Assembly: GCA_029243485.1 (NCBI GenBank)
Contig: JAQWRY010000086.1
Span: 558,001 to 622,000, forward strand
Direction of reading: 5' to 3'
Source: Candidatus Binatia bacterium
GTDB lineage: Bacteria; Desulfobacterota; Binatia; UBA12015
Length of the DNA stretch: 64,000 nt
Below the pieces are notes generated by a model, which was not told the DNA's origin, ran no database searches, and was given only the letters and a program-made list of their open reading frames with translations. Of this stretch, positions 15,877 to 25,417 are shown piece after piece. The position numbers were made by a program, and so were the translations under genes. Numbering within the stretch: the first letter of the stretch is position 1; every line of letters begins with the position of its first letter.

Positions 15877-17864
15877 GAAGCCGGTCGCGATCCTGCGGGA
15901 ACCCGCGAGGTCGCCTCCGCGGTACGCTCGGCGTACGAGGGCCACATGCAGACGATGGTTCCGAGGAACAGCACGAAGCCGCCGATCCACATCCACGAGA
16001 TCATCGGGTTCAGGAAGATCTGGAACACGCCCACCTTGGTTTCGGCGTCGTAGGTGCCGAGGACGGTGTAGAGGTCGCCTCCCAGAGTGGACCAGATCGC
16101 GACTTCCGTGGTCGGCTGCTGGGGCTTCTTGTAGAAGCGCTTCTCGGGGAAGACGAAGCCGAGCTGCTCGCCGTCATCGAACACCGCGAGTCGCGCCTTG
16201 CGAATCTCCACGTGTTCGCTGCTCTCGTCTTCGACGCCATCGAAGCGCACTTCGTATCCGCCGACCTCGACCGACTGGCCGATCTCGAGCCCGATCTGCT
16301 TCTCGATCTTGAAGACGGACGAGGCGACGATTCCGATGAAGACCATGACCATTGCGACGTGCACGATGTAGCCGCCGTAGCGGCGGTGGTTCTTGCCGAT
16401 TAATCGCGAGAGCGCCGTCCAGGGTGCCTCGCCCATCATCGCCTGGCGGACGCGCATGCCCTTCCAGAACTCGATGGACACGGTGGCGAGTGCGAACGAC
16501 GCGATCGAGAAGGCGACGATCGCGTAGAAGTTTCCGGCGCCCATCACGAGCGCGATCACGCCCGTCGCGACACCGGCGAATACGGGACCCGCGAAGGCTC
16601 GCTTGAGACTCGACCAACTCGCGCTCCGCCATGCGATGGCCGGGCCGACGCCCATGAGGAATATGAGAGCGAGTCCGAGCGGCGCGTTCACCTGGTTGAA
16701 GAACGGTGGCCCGACGGTGATCTTCACACCGCGCACCCACTCGGAAAGGACCGGGAAGACGGTACCCCAGAACACCGTGAACGCAATTCCCACGAACAGG
16801 AGGTTGTTCAAGAGGAAGGCGGCCTCACGCGAGAAGACCGACTCGAGTTCGTTCTTGCTCTTGAGCATCGGCAGCCGCCACAAGAGCAGCCCGAGCGACA
16901 CGACGAGGATGAAGCCGAGGAAGATCAAGAAGAAGGGGCCCAGGCCCGATTGGGTGAAGGAGTGAACCGAGGAGATGACACCGGAGCGCGTGAGGAACGT
17001 GCCGAAGATGGTCAGGGAGAAGGTGAGGATCACCAACACCATGTTCCAGACCTTCAGCATGTCCTTCTTTTCCTGGATCATGACCGAGTGCAGGTAGGCG
17101 CTCGCCGTGAGCCAGGGCATCAAGGCCGCGTTCTCGACCGGATCCCACGCCCAGTAGCCGCCCCAGCCGAGGACGACGTATGCCCACGCCGCGCCGAACA
17201 GGTTCCCGAGGCTCAGGAAGAACCAGGAGAAGAGCGCCCAGCGGCGGGTCGTGCGGATCCAGGCGGCTCCGAGCTTGCCGGTGGCCAGGGCCGCGACGGC
17301 AAACGCGAACGGCACCGTGGTGGTGACGAACCCGATGTACAGCGCCGGGGGGTGGATCGTCATCCAGTAGTTCTGCAGGAGCGGGTTCAAGTCCGAACCT
17401 TCGCTCGGCGTAAACGGCAGCCGCTCGAACGGATCGGTGACGAACACGAGCAGAGACAGGAAGAAGCCGCCGGTCACCAGCATCGTGGCGGTGACGTAGG
17501 GCATCTGGTCGCGGTTCTTCCGCCGGTTTTGAACCTGCACGACGGCGTTGCAGACCGCGAGAATGAAGGTCCACCAGAGCAGCGAGCCCTTCATCCCGCC
17601 CCACAGCGCCGCTATGGTGTACCAAAGCGGCAAGGTGCTCGAGCTGTAGGAAGCGACGTATTCGACGTTGAAGTCGCGGGTCAGGAGAAGCTGGAGGAGG
17701 GCGATCACGGCGATGCCGGTCAGAGCCGAAAAGGCGTACGCCGCGTGAGTGCCACTGGCGATCAGCTTCTGGTCGCGGCGCAGGCCGCCCAGGATGCTTG
17801 CGGCCGTGCCCCAGATGGCCACGATGAAGCCCAGCACGATGGCCAGGCGTCCAATCTCACTCAT
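15873..17864 (-). CDS. ccmF: cytochrome c haem lyase subunit CcmF
   Basis: 663 residues, normal CcmF length. Multiple transmembrane helices and the WWD haem-handling motif WGGYWAWDPVENAALMPW, followed by TASAYLHSVM. CcmF, with CcmH and CcmI, transfers haem from CcmE to apocytochrome at the periplasmic face. It is cotranscribed between ccmE (24 nt upstream) and ccmH (4-nt overlap). No ccmA, B, C, D or G gene is in the window, so the rest of the system must lie elsewhere. Confidence 0.95.
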   Translation of the reverse strand: MSEIGRLAIVLGFIVAIWGTAASILGGLRRDQKLIASGTHAAYAFSALTGIAVIALLQLLLTRDFNVEYVASYSSSTLPLWYTIAALWGGMKGSLLWWTFILAVCNAVVQVQNRRKNRDQMPYVTATMLVTGGFFLSLLVFVTDPFERLPFTPSEGSDLNPLLQNYWMTIHPPALYIGFVTTTVPFAFAVAALATGKLGAAWIRTTRRWALFSWFFLSLGNLFGAAWAYVVLGWGGYWAWDPVENAALMPWLTASAYLHSVMIQEKKDMLKVWNMVLVILTFSLTIFGTFLTRSGVISSVHSFTQSGLGPFFLIFLGFILVVSLGLLLWRLPMLKSKNELESVFSREAAFLLNNLLFVGIAFTVFWGTVFPVLSEWVRGVKITVGPPFFNQVNAPLGLALIFLMGVGPAIAWRSASWSSLKRAFAGPVFAGVATGVIALVMGAGNFYAIVAFSIASFALATVSIEFWKGMRVRQAMMGEAPWTALSRLIGKNHRRYGGYIVHVAMVMVFIGIVASSVFKIEKQIGLEIGQSVEVGGYEVRFDGVEDESSEHVEIRKARLAVFDDGEQLGFVFPEKRFYKKPQQPTTEVAIWSTLGGDLYTVLGTYDAETKVGVFQIFLNPMISWMWIGGFVLFLGTIVCMWPSYAERTAEATSRVPAGSRPAS

Positions 17865-17888
17865 GTTCGACCCGTCCCGGAGCCGGCG

Positions 17889-18389
17889 TTAGCCGCTCCT
17901 GAGTTGGCCGGATGCGTCGGCCTCGTCACCGTACCCGTCCGGGGTGACTTCCGCCTCGTACTTCGACGGGCACGTCGTGAGAAGAGTTTCGGCAACGAAG
18001 ACCTCGTTCGTGACCTGTCCTTCGACGATGACGTCGCGGCCTTCGGCGAACATGTCGGGGAGGATTCCGTTGTACTTCACCACGAGCGTCGGCGGGATCT
18101 CGACCGGCTCGACCACCGCCACGGGCGTGGCCTCTTCTGCGTCCGCACGAGGCGGGATCGACTGGATCTCGAAAGCGAGATCCAGAGTGCGCGGATTCCA
18201 TTCCACGCTGCCATCGGTGACTCGTCCCGCAAGGCGAAGCTGATGTCCCTCGTGGTCACGCGATTGAGCAGCGTACTCGTCCATGGTGAGGAAGTACGCC
18301 GACGTTTCACGCGCCGCGGTGTAGATGAGGGTGGCGACAGCAGCCACGATCACGAACGAGCCGAGTGCGAACTTCTGCTTTCGGTTCAT
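17889..18389 (-). CDS. ccmE: cytochrome c-type biogenesis protein CcmE, Cys variant
   Basis: 166 residues from ATG 18389 (MNRKQKFALGSFVIVAAVAT), giving one membrane anchor and a periplasmic OB fold: LRLAGRVTDGSVEW and VVKYNGILPDMFAEGRDVIV. In classical CcmE the haem attaches to His in HxxxY. Here the matching position is Cys140 with Tyr144 (LLTTCPSKYEAEV, TGC codon). Cys-type CcmE is described from sulfate reducers and archaea. Haem chaperone function is expected. The open frame upstream of 18389 is not needed. Confidence 0.9.
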   Translation of the reverse strand: MNRKQKFALGSFVIVAAVATLIYTAARETSAYFLTMDEYAAQSRDHEGHQLRLAGRVTDGSVEWNPRTLDLAFEIQSIPPRADAEEATPVAVVEPVEIPPTLVVKYNGILPDMFAEGRDVIVEGQVTNEVFVAETLLTTCPSKYEAEVTPDGYGDEADASGQLRSG

Positions 18390-18448
18390 ACGCTTTCCCT
18401 GAACGCTACCCGATGCCATATGGGGACGCAATCGAGATCTGAGGCACC

Positions 18449-19267
18449 ATGGACCACCTGATCGAACTCTGGAAACCGGCTCTGTTGGGCATTCTCGAAG
18501 GTCTGACGGAATTCGTTCCCGTCTCTTCGACGGGCCATCTGATCATTGCAGGTCACTTCCTTCACTACGGCTCCTCTGAGTTCGAGATCATCATCCAGCT
18601 TGGGGCCATGTTGGCGCTCACCTGGTGTACGAGCGACCGTATTCTCGCCCTATCGGGCAATCTGGGCCTGCGACCGGAGGGGCGCCCCTTCCTGTTCAAG
18701 GTGGGCCTCGCGTTTGTCCCGGCGGCTGCTGTGGGCTTCCTCTTCCACGACATGATCGAGGAGTACTTGTTCCACCCGCAGTTCGTGGCGGCCATGCTGG
18801 TGACCGGAGGGGCGCTGATCCTCCTGATCGACCGCCCGGGGGACCGGGGAGGGCTCGAGGAATTGGAGAAGATGACGTTCGCTCAGGCGCTCGCCATCGG
18901 GTTCGGCCAGTGTCTGGCCCTCATGCCGGGGGTGTCGCGCTCGGGCGCGACGATCGTGACCGGGCTGGTTGCGGGACTCTCGAGGGCGGCGTCGACCGAG
19001 TTCTCGTTCTTCCTGGCCCTACCGACCATGTACGCGGCCTGCTTCTACACGATCTTCAAGGCTCGAGATCACCTCGCCGACGAGCTCGGGCTCGGGATGG
19101 CAGTGGGTCTGACCACCGCCTACATCAGCTCCGTCTTCGTCATCCGGGCGTTCTTGAAGTTCGTTCAAACGAACTCGCTGCGTCCGTTCGGTTGGTACCG
19201 GATCGTGTTTGGGGTGGTGTTACTCGTGTTCTTCGCGCTCACCGGCGCCGGCACTACCCCGGAATGA
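18449..19267 (+). CDS. uppP: undecaprenyl-diphosphatase UppP (BacA)
   Basis: 272 residues, eight-helix membrane enzyme that dephosphorylates undecaprenyl pyrophosphate to recycle the lipid carrier for cell-wall and O-antigen synthesis. Signatures are EGLTEFVPVSSTGH (residues 17-30) and PGVSRSGATI (from residue 160), the two active-site repeats. Length fits the family. It is divergent from ccmE (59-bp gap), and its end overlaps the convergent murF by 14 bp. Confidence 0.95.
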   Translation: MDHLIELWKPALLGILEGLTEFVPVSSTGHLIIAGHFLHYGSSEFEIIIQLGAMLALTWCTSDRILALSGNLGLRPEGRPFLFKVGLAFVPAAAVGFLFHDMIEEYLFHPQFVAAMLVTGGALILLIDRPGDRGGLEELEKMTFAQALAIGFGQCLALMPGVSRSGATIVTGLVAGLSRAASTEFSFFLALPTMYAACFYTIFKARDHLADELGLGMAVGLTTAYISSVFVIRAFLKFVQTNSLRPFGWYRIVFGVVLLVFFALTGAGTTPE

Positions 19268-20642
19268 GGGTGTCGACCATCCGGTCGAGCCCGATGCCGC
19301 GCGAGGCTTTCGCGAGAACCGTAGCCGGCCCACTGTCCGCCAGAACTTCGATCACGAGCTGAGTCGCTTCTGCGGCGTCATCGACGTGCCGCGCGTCGAC
19401 GCCGTGGCCCGCGGCCACTTCGGCGATGCGTTTCGATTCCGGTCCGACGGCGATCAGGACGTCGACTTCTGTCGAGCGATTGCCGATGGCCCTACCGACT
19501 TCTTCGTGGGACGCGGTGGTCGCGTCGCCCAACTCGAGCATGTCGCCGACGACCAGGATCAGCCGCCCGGACCCCGTCGCGAGTGCGGCCGCGGTGTCGA
19601 TCGCGGCGATGCAGGAAGCCGGGTTCGAGTTGTAGCAGTCGTCCAGAACGAGCAGCGGCTTGGAGGCGTGGCGCAGGGGTACGAGGCGATGGTCGGCGGG
19701 ATGTACGTCTTCGAGCCCGGCTTGGATCACGTCGGGCGAGATGCCGAGCTCGGTGGCGATCGCGACCGCGAAGGCGCCCGCCCAGGCGGCGGGCTCGCCG
19801 AGAAGAGGCAGATGCCACTCGCGTTGCTCGTGGCCGGGCCCCGCGAGTCGGAACCGCGATCCGCTGCGTGAGGTGCGCAGATCGCTGAGGCGCCATGTGT
19901 CCTCGGGCCGCCGACCGAGCGGGCAGATGCGCAGACCCGCACGTTCCTGCGCGGCCTTCACCAGATCCGGCTCCGCCGATCCGATGAGCGCGAGGCTGTC
20001 CGGCGCAAGCGAGTCGAGGATCTCGGTCTCCGCGGAGATCACTCCGGCGACGCTTCCGAGCCACTCGAGGTGTTCGGCGAAGGCGGCGGTGATGATCGCG
20101 TGATGCGGTCGCGCCATGCGAGCGAGGCGGCCCAGCTCTCTGGGCTCGCTGGTCCCCAACTCGAGGATCACGAACTGCGTGTCGGGAGGCGTCGCGAGGA
20201 GGGCGAGGGGTGCGCCGACCTGACTATTCGCATTGCCGGGGGTGGCCCAGGTCGTTCCGGCGCGTGCGAAGACTGCGGCGAGCGTCTCTTTCGTAGTCGT
20301 CTTGCCGTTGCTGCCCGCGACGCCGATCACGGTGCCCGTAAGGCGGTCGCGCCACAACGCACCCAGGGCCTGCAGCGCTTTTGTCGTGTCTTCGACCTGG
20401 ATCTGGACGGCGTCGTCCGGCGCACCCGCCGGTCGGTTGACCAGAGCTCCGCCCGCGCCGGTTTCGAAGACGCTGGGGACGAAGTCGTGGCCGTCGACCC
20501 GGGCGCCGGGAAGGGCCGCGAACAGGGAGTCGCGCGGGACGCGGCGCGAGTCGATGGAGATCTCGTGGAACCGTCGGTCGGGGTCGCCCGAAAGGAGGCG
20601 CCCGGCACATGCTTCCGCGATCTGGGCGGCGCTGAGATCCAT
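19254..20642 (-). CDS. murF: UDP-N-acetylmuramoyl-tripeptide--D-alanyl-D-alanine ligase
   Basis: 462 residues of cytoplasmic peptidoglycan synthesis enzyme that adds D-Ala-D-Ala to UDP-MurNAc-tripeptide using ATP. N-terminal domain with SIDSRRVPRDSLFAALPG, then P-loop GVAGSNGKTTTKE (Lys114) and LDDCYNSNPAS of the Mur ligase C-terminal region, all typical of MurF. It stands alone here, away from a dcw cluster, and is convergent with uppP, another cell-wall gene. Confidence 0.94.
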   Translation of the reverse strand: MDLSAAQIAEACAGRLLSGDPDRRFHEISIDSRRVPRDSLFAALPGARVDGHDFVPSVFETGAGGALVNRPAGAPDDAVQIQVEDTTKALQALGALWRDRLTGTVIGVAGSNGKTTTKETLAAVFARAGTTWATPGNANSQVGAPLALLATPPDTQFVILELGTSEPRELGRLARMARPHHAIITAAFAEHLEWLGSVAGVISAETEILDSLAPDSLALIGSAEPDLVKAAQERAGLRICPLGRRPEDTWRLSDLRTSRSGSRFRLAGPGHEQREWHLPLLGEPAAWAGAFAVAIATELGISPDVIQAGLEDVHPADHRLVPLRHASKPLLVLDDCYNSNPASCIAAIDTAAALATGSGRLILVVGDMLELGDATTASHEEVGRAIGNRSTEVDVLIAVGPESKRIAEVAAGHGVDARHVDDAAEATQLVIEVLADSGPATVLAKASRGIGLDRMVDTLIPG

Positions 20643-20790
20643 GGCTGGGTCACGCTCCTAGCCCATGGAGGGAGGGCGGTCGAGGTGGGACGGCCGTTGG
20701 GCCTCTACCCCTCGGGACCACCATGGATCCGATCGCGAGCGATCCCGTCCGTTCGGCCCAGGTTGGGCCGCAGGCGGGTGCTCTGGGCTC

Positions 20791-20831
20791 AGTGGCAATG
20801 ATAGGTACGAATTCTCCACCTTACTGCCACT
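20791..20831 (+). promoter_or_regulatory. inverted repeat in the leader of the LytS-type kinase gene
   Basis: AGTGGCA at 20791-20797 and its exact complement TGCCACT at 20825-20831 flank 27 nt and end 7 nt before the kinase ATG. An inner AGGT/ACCT pair may extend the structure. It could be an operator or an mRNA hairpin that affects translation, since no clear Shine-Dalgarno is present. No function is established. Confidence 0.3.
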
Positions 20832-20838
20832 CATCCAA

Positions 20839-21972
20839 ATGGCCACGACCCCCGATCAACCCAGCAGCCGCATCGGCAGCCAAGCGAAGCTCGTCTTCGG
20901 CACCGCGCTCGCGGTGGGACTCCAGCTCGGATTACTGCAGTCGTACCTGCTCGGCTCCCGCTCTGCGCTGATCGTATCGGTCACCACCAGCTTGATGTTC
21001 GGGGTCGTATCGCTGGCCCTATGGCAGACCGTTTTCCCGAAGATCCGGATGCGATCCCCAGCGGCGCGGTTCGTTATGCAGGCCGTAATTGCTCTCATCG
21101 CGATGACCGCCACGTCCTTTCTGATCGTGAACGGGTTTCTGTTCTTGTCCGAGGGGAAGTCGATGTTCTCGCCGTACCTCGGTGGAGACGTCAGTCTCGT
21201 CATCCCGGCAGCGAGCATCGCCTGGAGCCCGTACATCTACTTTGCGTTCCCGATTGTTCCGGCGGCGCTCCTGGTCGTGGTCGGCTTCAACCAGAGCTGG
21301 TGGCAGATCTTCCTGCTCGAGAAGCGCGAGCATCAGGCGCGTGAATTGGCGGCTCTGGCCCAACTCGAGGCGCTGCGAGCCCAGATCAATCCGCACTTCT
21401 TGTTCAACAGTCTGAACTCGATCTCGCAGCTGATCTCGTCTGACCCCGATCGCGCTGAAGAATGTGTCGGGCGGCTGGCGGAGATCTTCCGGTACCTGCT
21501 GCGCAGTGAGAACCGGTCGTTCGTGACCTTGTCCGACGAGTTGGCCATCGTCGACGCGTATCTAGACATCGAGCGTGCGCGCTTCGGTGCGAAGCTCGTC
21601 GTCGACTTCTCCGTCGCCGACCAGGCGCGCCATCGTTTCGTTCCGACCCTGATCCTGCAGCCGCTGGTCGAGAATGCAGTTCGACACGGCGTTTCGCAGA
21701 AAGTGGGCGGCGGTCGCGTGAGCATCGAGGCAGATCTGCAGGGCGACGATCTTCGCGTCGTCGTTCGCGACACCGGTGTCGGCATGGTCGGTAAGGTCTC
21801 CCACGATTCGGCGGGAGGCGTTGGCCTGCGCAACGTGCACAACCGCCTCGTTCAACTCTTCGGCGACGACTACGCGCCGAGGATCGATAGCGAGTCGGGG
21901 AGTGGGACGGTGGTGACCCTCCGGGTTCCGCTCGTGTCGTCCGAGATTTCGAGTTCGACTGTGGTACACTGA
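20839..21972 (+). CDS. LytS/YehU-type sensor histidine kinase
   Basis: 377 residues. Four or so N-terminal transmembrane helices are followed by a linker and a His_kinase domain with QINPHFLFNSLNSISQLI (phospho-acceptor His186). LQPLVENAVRHGV (N box) and VRDTGVGMVGK (G box) complete the ATPase. This is the signature of LytTR-partner kinases (HPK7/8). Start ATG 20839 is chosen because the frame upstream reads as non-coding. The response regulator begins 4 nt after the stop, so the pair is an operon. Signal sensed is unknown. Confidence 0.88.
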   Translation: MATTPDQPSSRIGSQAKLVFGTALAVGLQLGLLQSYLLGSRSALIVSVTTSLMFGVVSLALWQTVFPKIRMRSPAARFVMQAVIALIAMTATSFLIVNGFLFLSEGKSMFSPYLGGDVSLVIPAASIAWSPYIYFAFPIVPAALLVVVGFNQSWWQIFLLEKREHQARELAALAQLEALRAQINPHFLFNSLNSISQLISSDPDRAEECVGRLAEIFRYLLRSENRSFVTLSDELAIVDAYLDIERARFGAKLVVDFSVADQARHRFVPTLILQPLVENAVRHGVSQKVGGGRVSIEADLQGDDLRVVVRDTGVGMVGKVSHDSAGGVGLRNVHNRLVQLFGDDYAPRIDSESGSGTVVTLRVPLVSSEISSSTVVH

Positions 21973-21975
21973 GCC

Positions 21976-22725
21976 ATGGTTCGGTTGATCGTCGTCGATG
22001 ACGAGAAGCTTGCGCGCGACCGCGTGAAGGGCTTTCTCTCGAAGATGTCGGATGTCGAACTCGTCGCCGAGGCGGAAGACGGCGCGACAGCCATCGAGTT
22101 GATCGAGAAGGAGAATCCCGACCTCGTTCTGCTCGACGTGCAGATGCCCGGCGGTGATGGCTTCAGCGTTCTTCGTGGTTTGAAGGATCCGCCCCACGTC
22201 ATCTTTGCCACTGCCTACGACGAGTATGCGATCAAGGCCTTCGAGGTCGAGGCGATTGATTATCTCCTGAAACCGTTCTCGCAATCGCGACTCGCCGATG
22301 CGATCGAACGGGTTCGGCAGCGTATCGACGAAGGCGCGGCCCGCGCCGACGCAGCTTCACTGGCGCGCCTCGCCGAGCCCCACAAGGTGTATGCGAAGCA
22401 GATCCCGGTGCACACCGCGCGCAAGATTCTCGTGCTGCCGGTGGACGAGATTCTCTGGTTCGCCGTCGAATCACGCCTCGTCTACGCGCACGTCGACGGT
22501 CGCGCGTACATGACCAACTTCACCTTGCGTGAACTCGAAGAGCGCCTCGATCCGGAGATCTTCTTTCGTGCTCACAAGTCGCGCCTCGTAAACCTTGAGC
22601 AGGTCAAGGAGATCGCGCGGTGGTTCGGCGGTCGCTACCGTCTCGTCATGAAGGACGAGCAGTCCAGTCAGGTAGAACTCTCTCGCGTGCAAGCCCGCGA
22701 GCTGCGCGCCCGCCTGGGCTGGTAG
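21976..22725 (+). CDS. LytTR-family response regulator
   Basis: 249 residues. Receiver domain with acidic pair Asp8-Asp9, phospho-acceptor Asp54 (LLDVQMPGGDGF), Thr in FATAYDEYAIKAF and Lys in LLKPF. A LytTR DNA-binding domain follows (ILWFAVESRLVYAHV, then FFRAHKSRLVNLEQVKEI). It should bind paired direct repeats upstream of target genes, typically for cell-surface or exopolysaccharide functions. The partner kinase is directly upstream. Convergent with nhaA. Confidence 0.92.
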   Translation: MVRLIVVDDEKLARDRVKGFLSKMSDVELVAEAEDGATAIELIEKENPDLVLLDVQMPGGDGFSVLRGLKDPPHVIFATAYDEYAIKAFEVEAIDYLLKPFSQSRLADAIERVRQRIDEGAARADAASLARLAEPHKVYAKQIPVHTARKILVLPVDEILWFAVESRLVYAHVDGRAYMTNFTLRELEERLDPEIFFRAHKSRLVNLEQVKEIARWFGGRYRLVMKDEQSSQVELSRVQARELRARLGW

Positions 22726-22735
22726 TCGTCCCGGT

Positions 22736-24091
22736 TCAGTCGCTCGCCGCCGCCTTCGGGAGCGCCCTCCCGAGGATCATCAGGCCGATCGTGGCGGACA
22801 CCAGGGAGCCGGCGAAGATCCCGATCTTCGAGCCGGACACCAGGATGGGATCGGTGAACGCTAGGTTCGTCACGAACAGAGCCATCGTGAAACCGATCCC
22901 GGCGAGGAACCCGGTACCCGCGAGGGCGGCCCAATTGACTCCGGTCGGCAGCACGGCAAATCCGAGCCGGACCGAGAGCCAGGCGAAGAGCGTGATGCCG
23001 ATCGGCTTGCCGACTAAGAGTCCCGTCCCGACAGCGAGCGCGACCATCATGCTCATCTCGTTGCCGAAGACGTTTGAGTCGAAGACGACACCGGCGTTGG
23101 CCAGCGCGAAGACCGGCATGATCACGATCGCGACGAAGCGCTCGAGCTGATGCAGCAGGTAGTCGAGGGGCGACTGGGCGGTCGTGTACATCACCATGAC
23201 GTCGTCGACGACGTGCGCCTTCTTGTGGCCGCCGTAATCTTCCTCGTCCGGCATGTTCACCAGGCCGCGGAACTTGTCGACCACCGAGTCGATGCGCTCG
23301 GAGAAGGACTCGCCCGGCTCCGTACGTGACGTTGCCGGTGTGAGCATACCGAGAAGCACGCCGGCGATCGTTGCGTGCACGCCGGACTCGTGCATGAAGA
23401 ACCAGACGAAGGCGCCGACGAGCCAGTAGGCCGGGAAGGCGCGGACGCCGAGAACGTTCATGAGGAACACGAGTCCGAGAAGGCCGAACGAAATGAACAG
23501 CGCGTTCATGTAAATGGTTTCCGTGTAGAAGACGGCGATGACGGTCACGGCTCCGAGGTCGTCGGCGATCGCGAGGGCGAGCAGGAAGACCTTGAGCGGC
23601 GGAGGGACGCGTTTCCCGAGCACGGCCAGAGCAGCGACCGCAAAGGCGATGTCCGTCGCCATCGGAACGCCCCAGCCGCTCGCGGCGGCCCCCCCCAGGT
23701 GAATCGAGGCGTAGATTCCCGCGGGAACGATCATCCCACCGAGCGCGCCCATGACCGGCAACATTGCGCGCGACAGCTTGGACAATTCGCCGAGCACCAT
23801 TTCTCGCTTGATCTCGAGTCCGACGGTGAAGAAGAAGATCGCCATGAGCCCGTCGTTGACCCAGGCTTCGAGGGGGAGCGAGAGGACGGCTTCTCCGAAG
23901 CCGAAGGACACCGGGGTGCTCCACAGGTGATGATATGACTCGCCCCAGGGCGAGTTCGCCCAGACGAGCGCGAGCACTGTCATGAGGAGCAACAGGATCG
24001 CGCCGGCGCTCTCTAGCTGTGCGAACCGCAGGATGGGGTCCGCGACGATGCCGATCGGGCGGTTGCTCTTCAGTTGAGGGGCGTTGGACAT
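22736..24091 (-). CDS. nhaA: Na+/H+ antiporter NhaA
   Basis: 451 residues, somewhat longer than the 388 residues of the E. coli protein owing to an insertion (about residues 250-290, PDEEDYGGHKKAHVVDD). Conserved segments include NDGLMAIFFFTVGLEIKREM, then MATDIAFAVAALAVLGKRVP and ALAIADDLGAVTVIAVFYT, containing the Asp pair that binds Na+ and the unwound TM4. It exports Na+ for protons to control pH and sodium. The GLVFLMNVLGVRAF region is also typical. Confidence 0.94.
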   Translation of the reverse strand: MSNAPQLKSNRPIGIVADPILRFAQLESAGAILLLLMTVLALVWANSPWGESYHHLWSTPVSFGFGEAVLSLPLEAWVNDGLMAIFFFTVGLEIKREMVLGELSKLSRAMLPVMGALGGMIVPAGIYASIHLGGAAASGWGVPMATDIAFAVAALAVLGKRVPPPLKVFLLALAIADDLGAVTVIAVFYTETIYMNALFISFGLLGLVFLMNVLGVRAFPAYWLVGAFVWFFMHESGVHATIAGVLLGMLTPATSRTEPGESFSERIDSVVDKFRGLVNMPDEEDYGGHKKAHVVDDVMVMYTTAQSPLDYLLHQLERFVAIVIMPVFALANAGVVFDSNVFGNEMSMMVALAVGTGLLVGKPIGITLFAWLSVRLGFAVLPTGVNWAALAGTGFLAGIGFTMALFVTNLAFTDPILVSGSKIGIFAGSLVSATIGLMILGRALPKAAASD

Positions 24092-24118
24092 GGTTGGTCT
24101 CCGGCTAAACGGTCGGGC

Positions 24119-25363
24119 TTACGGCTCAGCGCTGGTCGGGTCGACCGTCGCCATCACCTTTCCGGTGGGCTTGTCGACGAGCTCGACTTTGACGGGGCCT
24201 TCGACGTCGAAGCGTTCCTGGGCTGCCTTCACTCCGTCGGACATCTTCCCCATGTAGCCGATCTTCATGACTTCGGGCATCTGATCCATCGGGAAGTTCG
24301 CCATGAGGACCCGTACCGTGGTCGCGTCCGGCCATTCGATGTCGACGACCTTCGGCCCGGCGATCCGGTGTCCGCGGAAGAGCTGCTCGACGGCGTCTTC
24401 GAAGGTGTCGGCGGGTGCGGCCGCAGCTTGGCCCTGCGGCGGCGCCGTGCCGGGTGCAGCACCCGGCGCGGTGCCGCCGGCCCCAGCTTGGCTCCCGAGC
24501 GCCGCGGCGGCATCGGTGAGGGATAGGTTCTGGTCCTGCGCGATCTCGAGGAGGTCACCGATGCGCTGTTTCACGGCATCGTCGGTCGACCGATCGCGCG
24601 CATTCTCGAGCGCGGCGTGGGATGCCGCGCGGTCTCCGTTCGCGTCGTAGACGACCGCGAGGTTGAAGTGGGCCTGGTAGAACGTCGGGCTCGTTGCGAT
24701 GACGCGCTCGTACTCGGCGATCGCGCGGTCGGGTTGCTCGCTCTGGTAGTAAATCGTCCCGAGGTCGGTCCGCACTTCGGAGTCCGCCGGGGAGGCGGCG
24801 AGATAGCGCTCGTAGTACTTGATGGCGCTTTCTCGGTCCTGGCGATCGTAGGCCAGGTTTCCGAGCCCGCGGAGGCCATCGAGGTCCTTCTCGTCGACGG
24901 AAATGAGGTGTTCGAACGCGTCGTTTGCCTTTGCGGTGTAGCTCTTGTCCAGGCGCGAGGCGCGGTAGTAGACGCCGGCCAGCGTCGTCCACTTCTCCTT
25001 GTCGTCGGGGGTCTTGTCGGCCTCACGCTGTAGGTCGGCCATGTAGGTCTTGATGTCGTCCGGGAGCTCGAGCGGTGGGTGATTCTGGCCGGGCACCCCG
25101 CCAGGTGCCCCGGCGGGAGCGTTCGCCATCACGCCGGGAGCCCGCTCGCCCGGCTTCAGGGGGCGGGCCTGTTCCGGTGCCAAACGGAAGTACAGCCAGA
25201 AGCCACCACCAAGCGCGAGCAGGGCCACCAAGGTGATGATCCCGGCGAGGGGGAGGGGATTCGAGCCGCCCGACGATTTTCCGACGGGCTGGCCGCACGA
25301 GCCGCAGAAGCCGGCGCCGGGTTCGACGGCGGTTCCGCATTCCGGACAGAACTTGATGGACAT
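24119..25363 (-). CDS. zinc-ribbon, membrane-anchored TPR protein
   Basis: 414 residues from ATG 25363. Zinc ribbon CPECGTAVEPGAGFCGSCGQ, one transmembrane helix (LAGIITLVALLALGGGFWLY), a Pro/Ala-rich linker, then at least four TPR-like repeats (YYRASRLDKSYTAKANDAFE; AIKYYERYLAASPADSEVRT; RAIAEYERVIATSPTFYQAH). An Ala/Pro/Gly linker leads to a C-terminal domain (GHRIAGPKVVDIEWPDATTV). The frame is open to 25849, but the zinc ribbon marks the natural start. Probably a scaffold linking cytoplasm and envelope. Function unknown. Confidence 0.8.
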   Translation of the reverse strand: MSIKFCPECGTAVEPGAGFCGSCGQPVGKSSGGSNPLPLAGIITLVALLALGGGFWLYFRLAPEQARPLKPGERAPGVMANAPAGAPGGVPGQNHPPLELPDDIKTYMADLQREADKTPDDKEKWTTLAGVYYRASRLDKSYTAKANDAFEHLISVDEKDLDGLRGLGNLAYDRQDRESAIKYYERYLAASPADSEVRTDLGTIYYQSEQPDRAIAEYERVIATSPTFYQAHFNLAVVYDANGDRAASHAALENARDRSTDDAVKQRIGDLLEIAQDQNLSLTDAAAALGSQAGAGGTAPGAAPGTAPPQGQAAAAPADTFEDAVEQLFRGHRIAGPKVVDIEWPDATTVRVLMANFPMDQMPEVMKIGYMGKMSDGVKAAQERFDVEGPVKVELVDKPTGKVMATVDPTSAEP

Positions 25364-25417
25364 CTGCGCGAAAGTAGCAGGTTTGTCGCTTCGATCGAGA
25401 AGACGTAGGGGTCTTCC

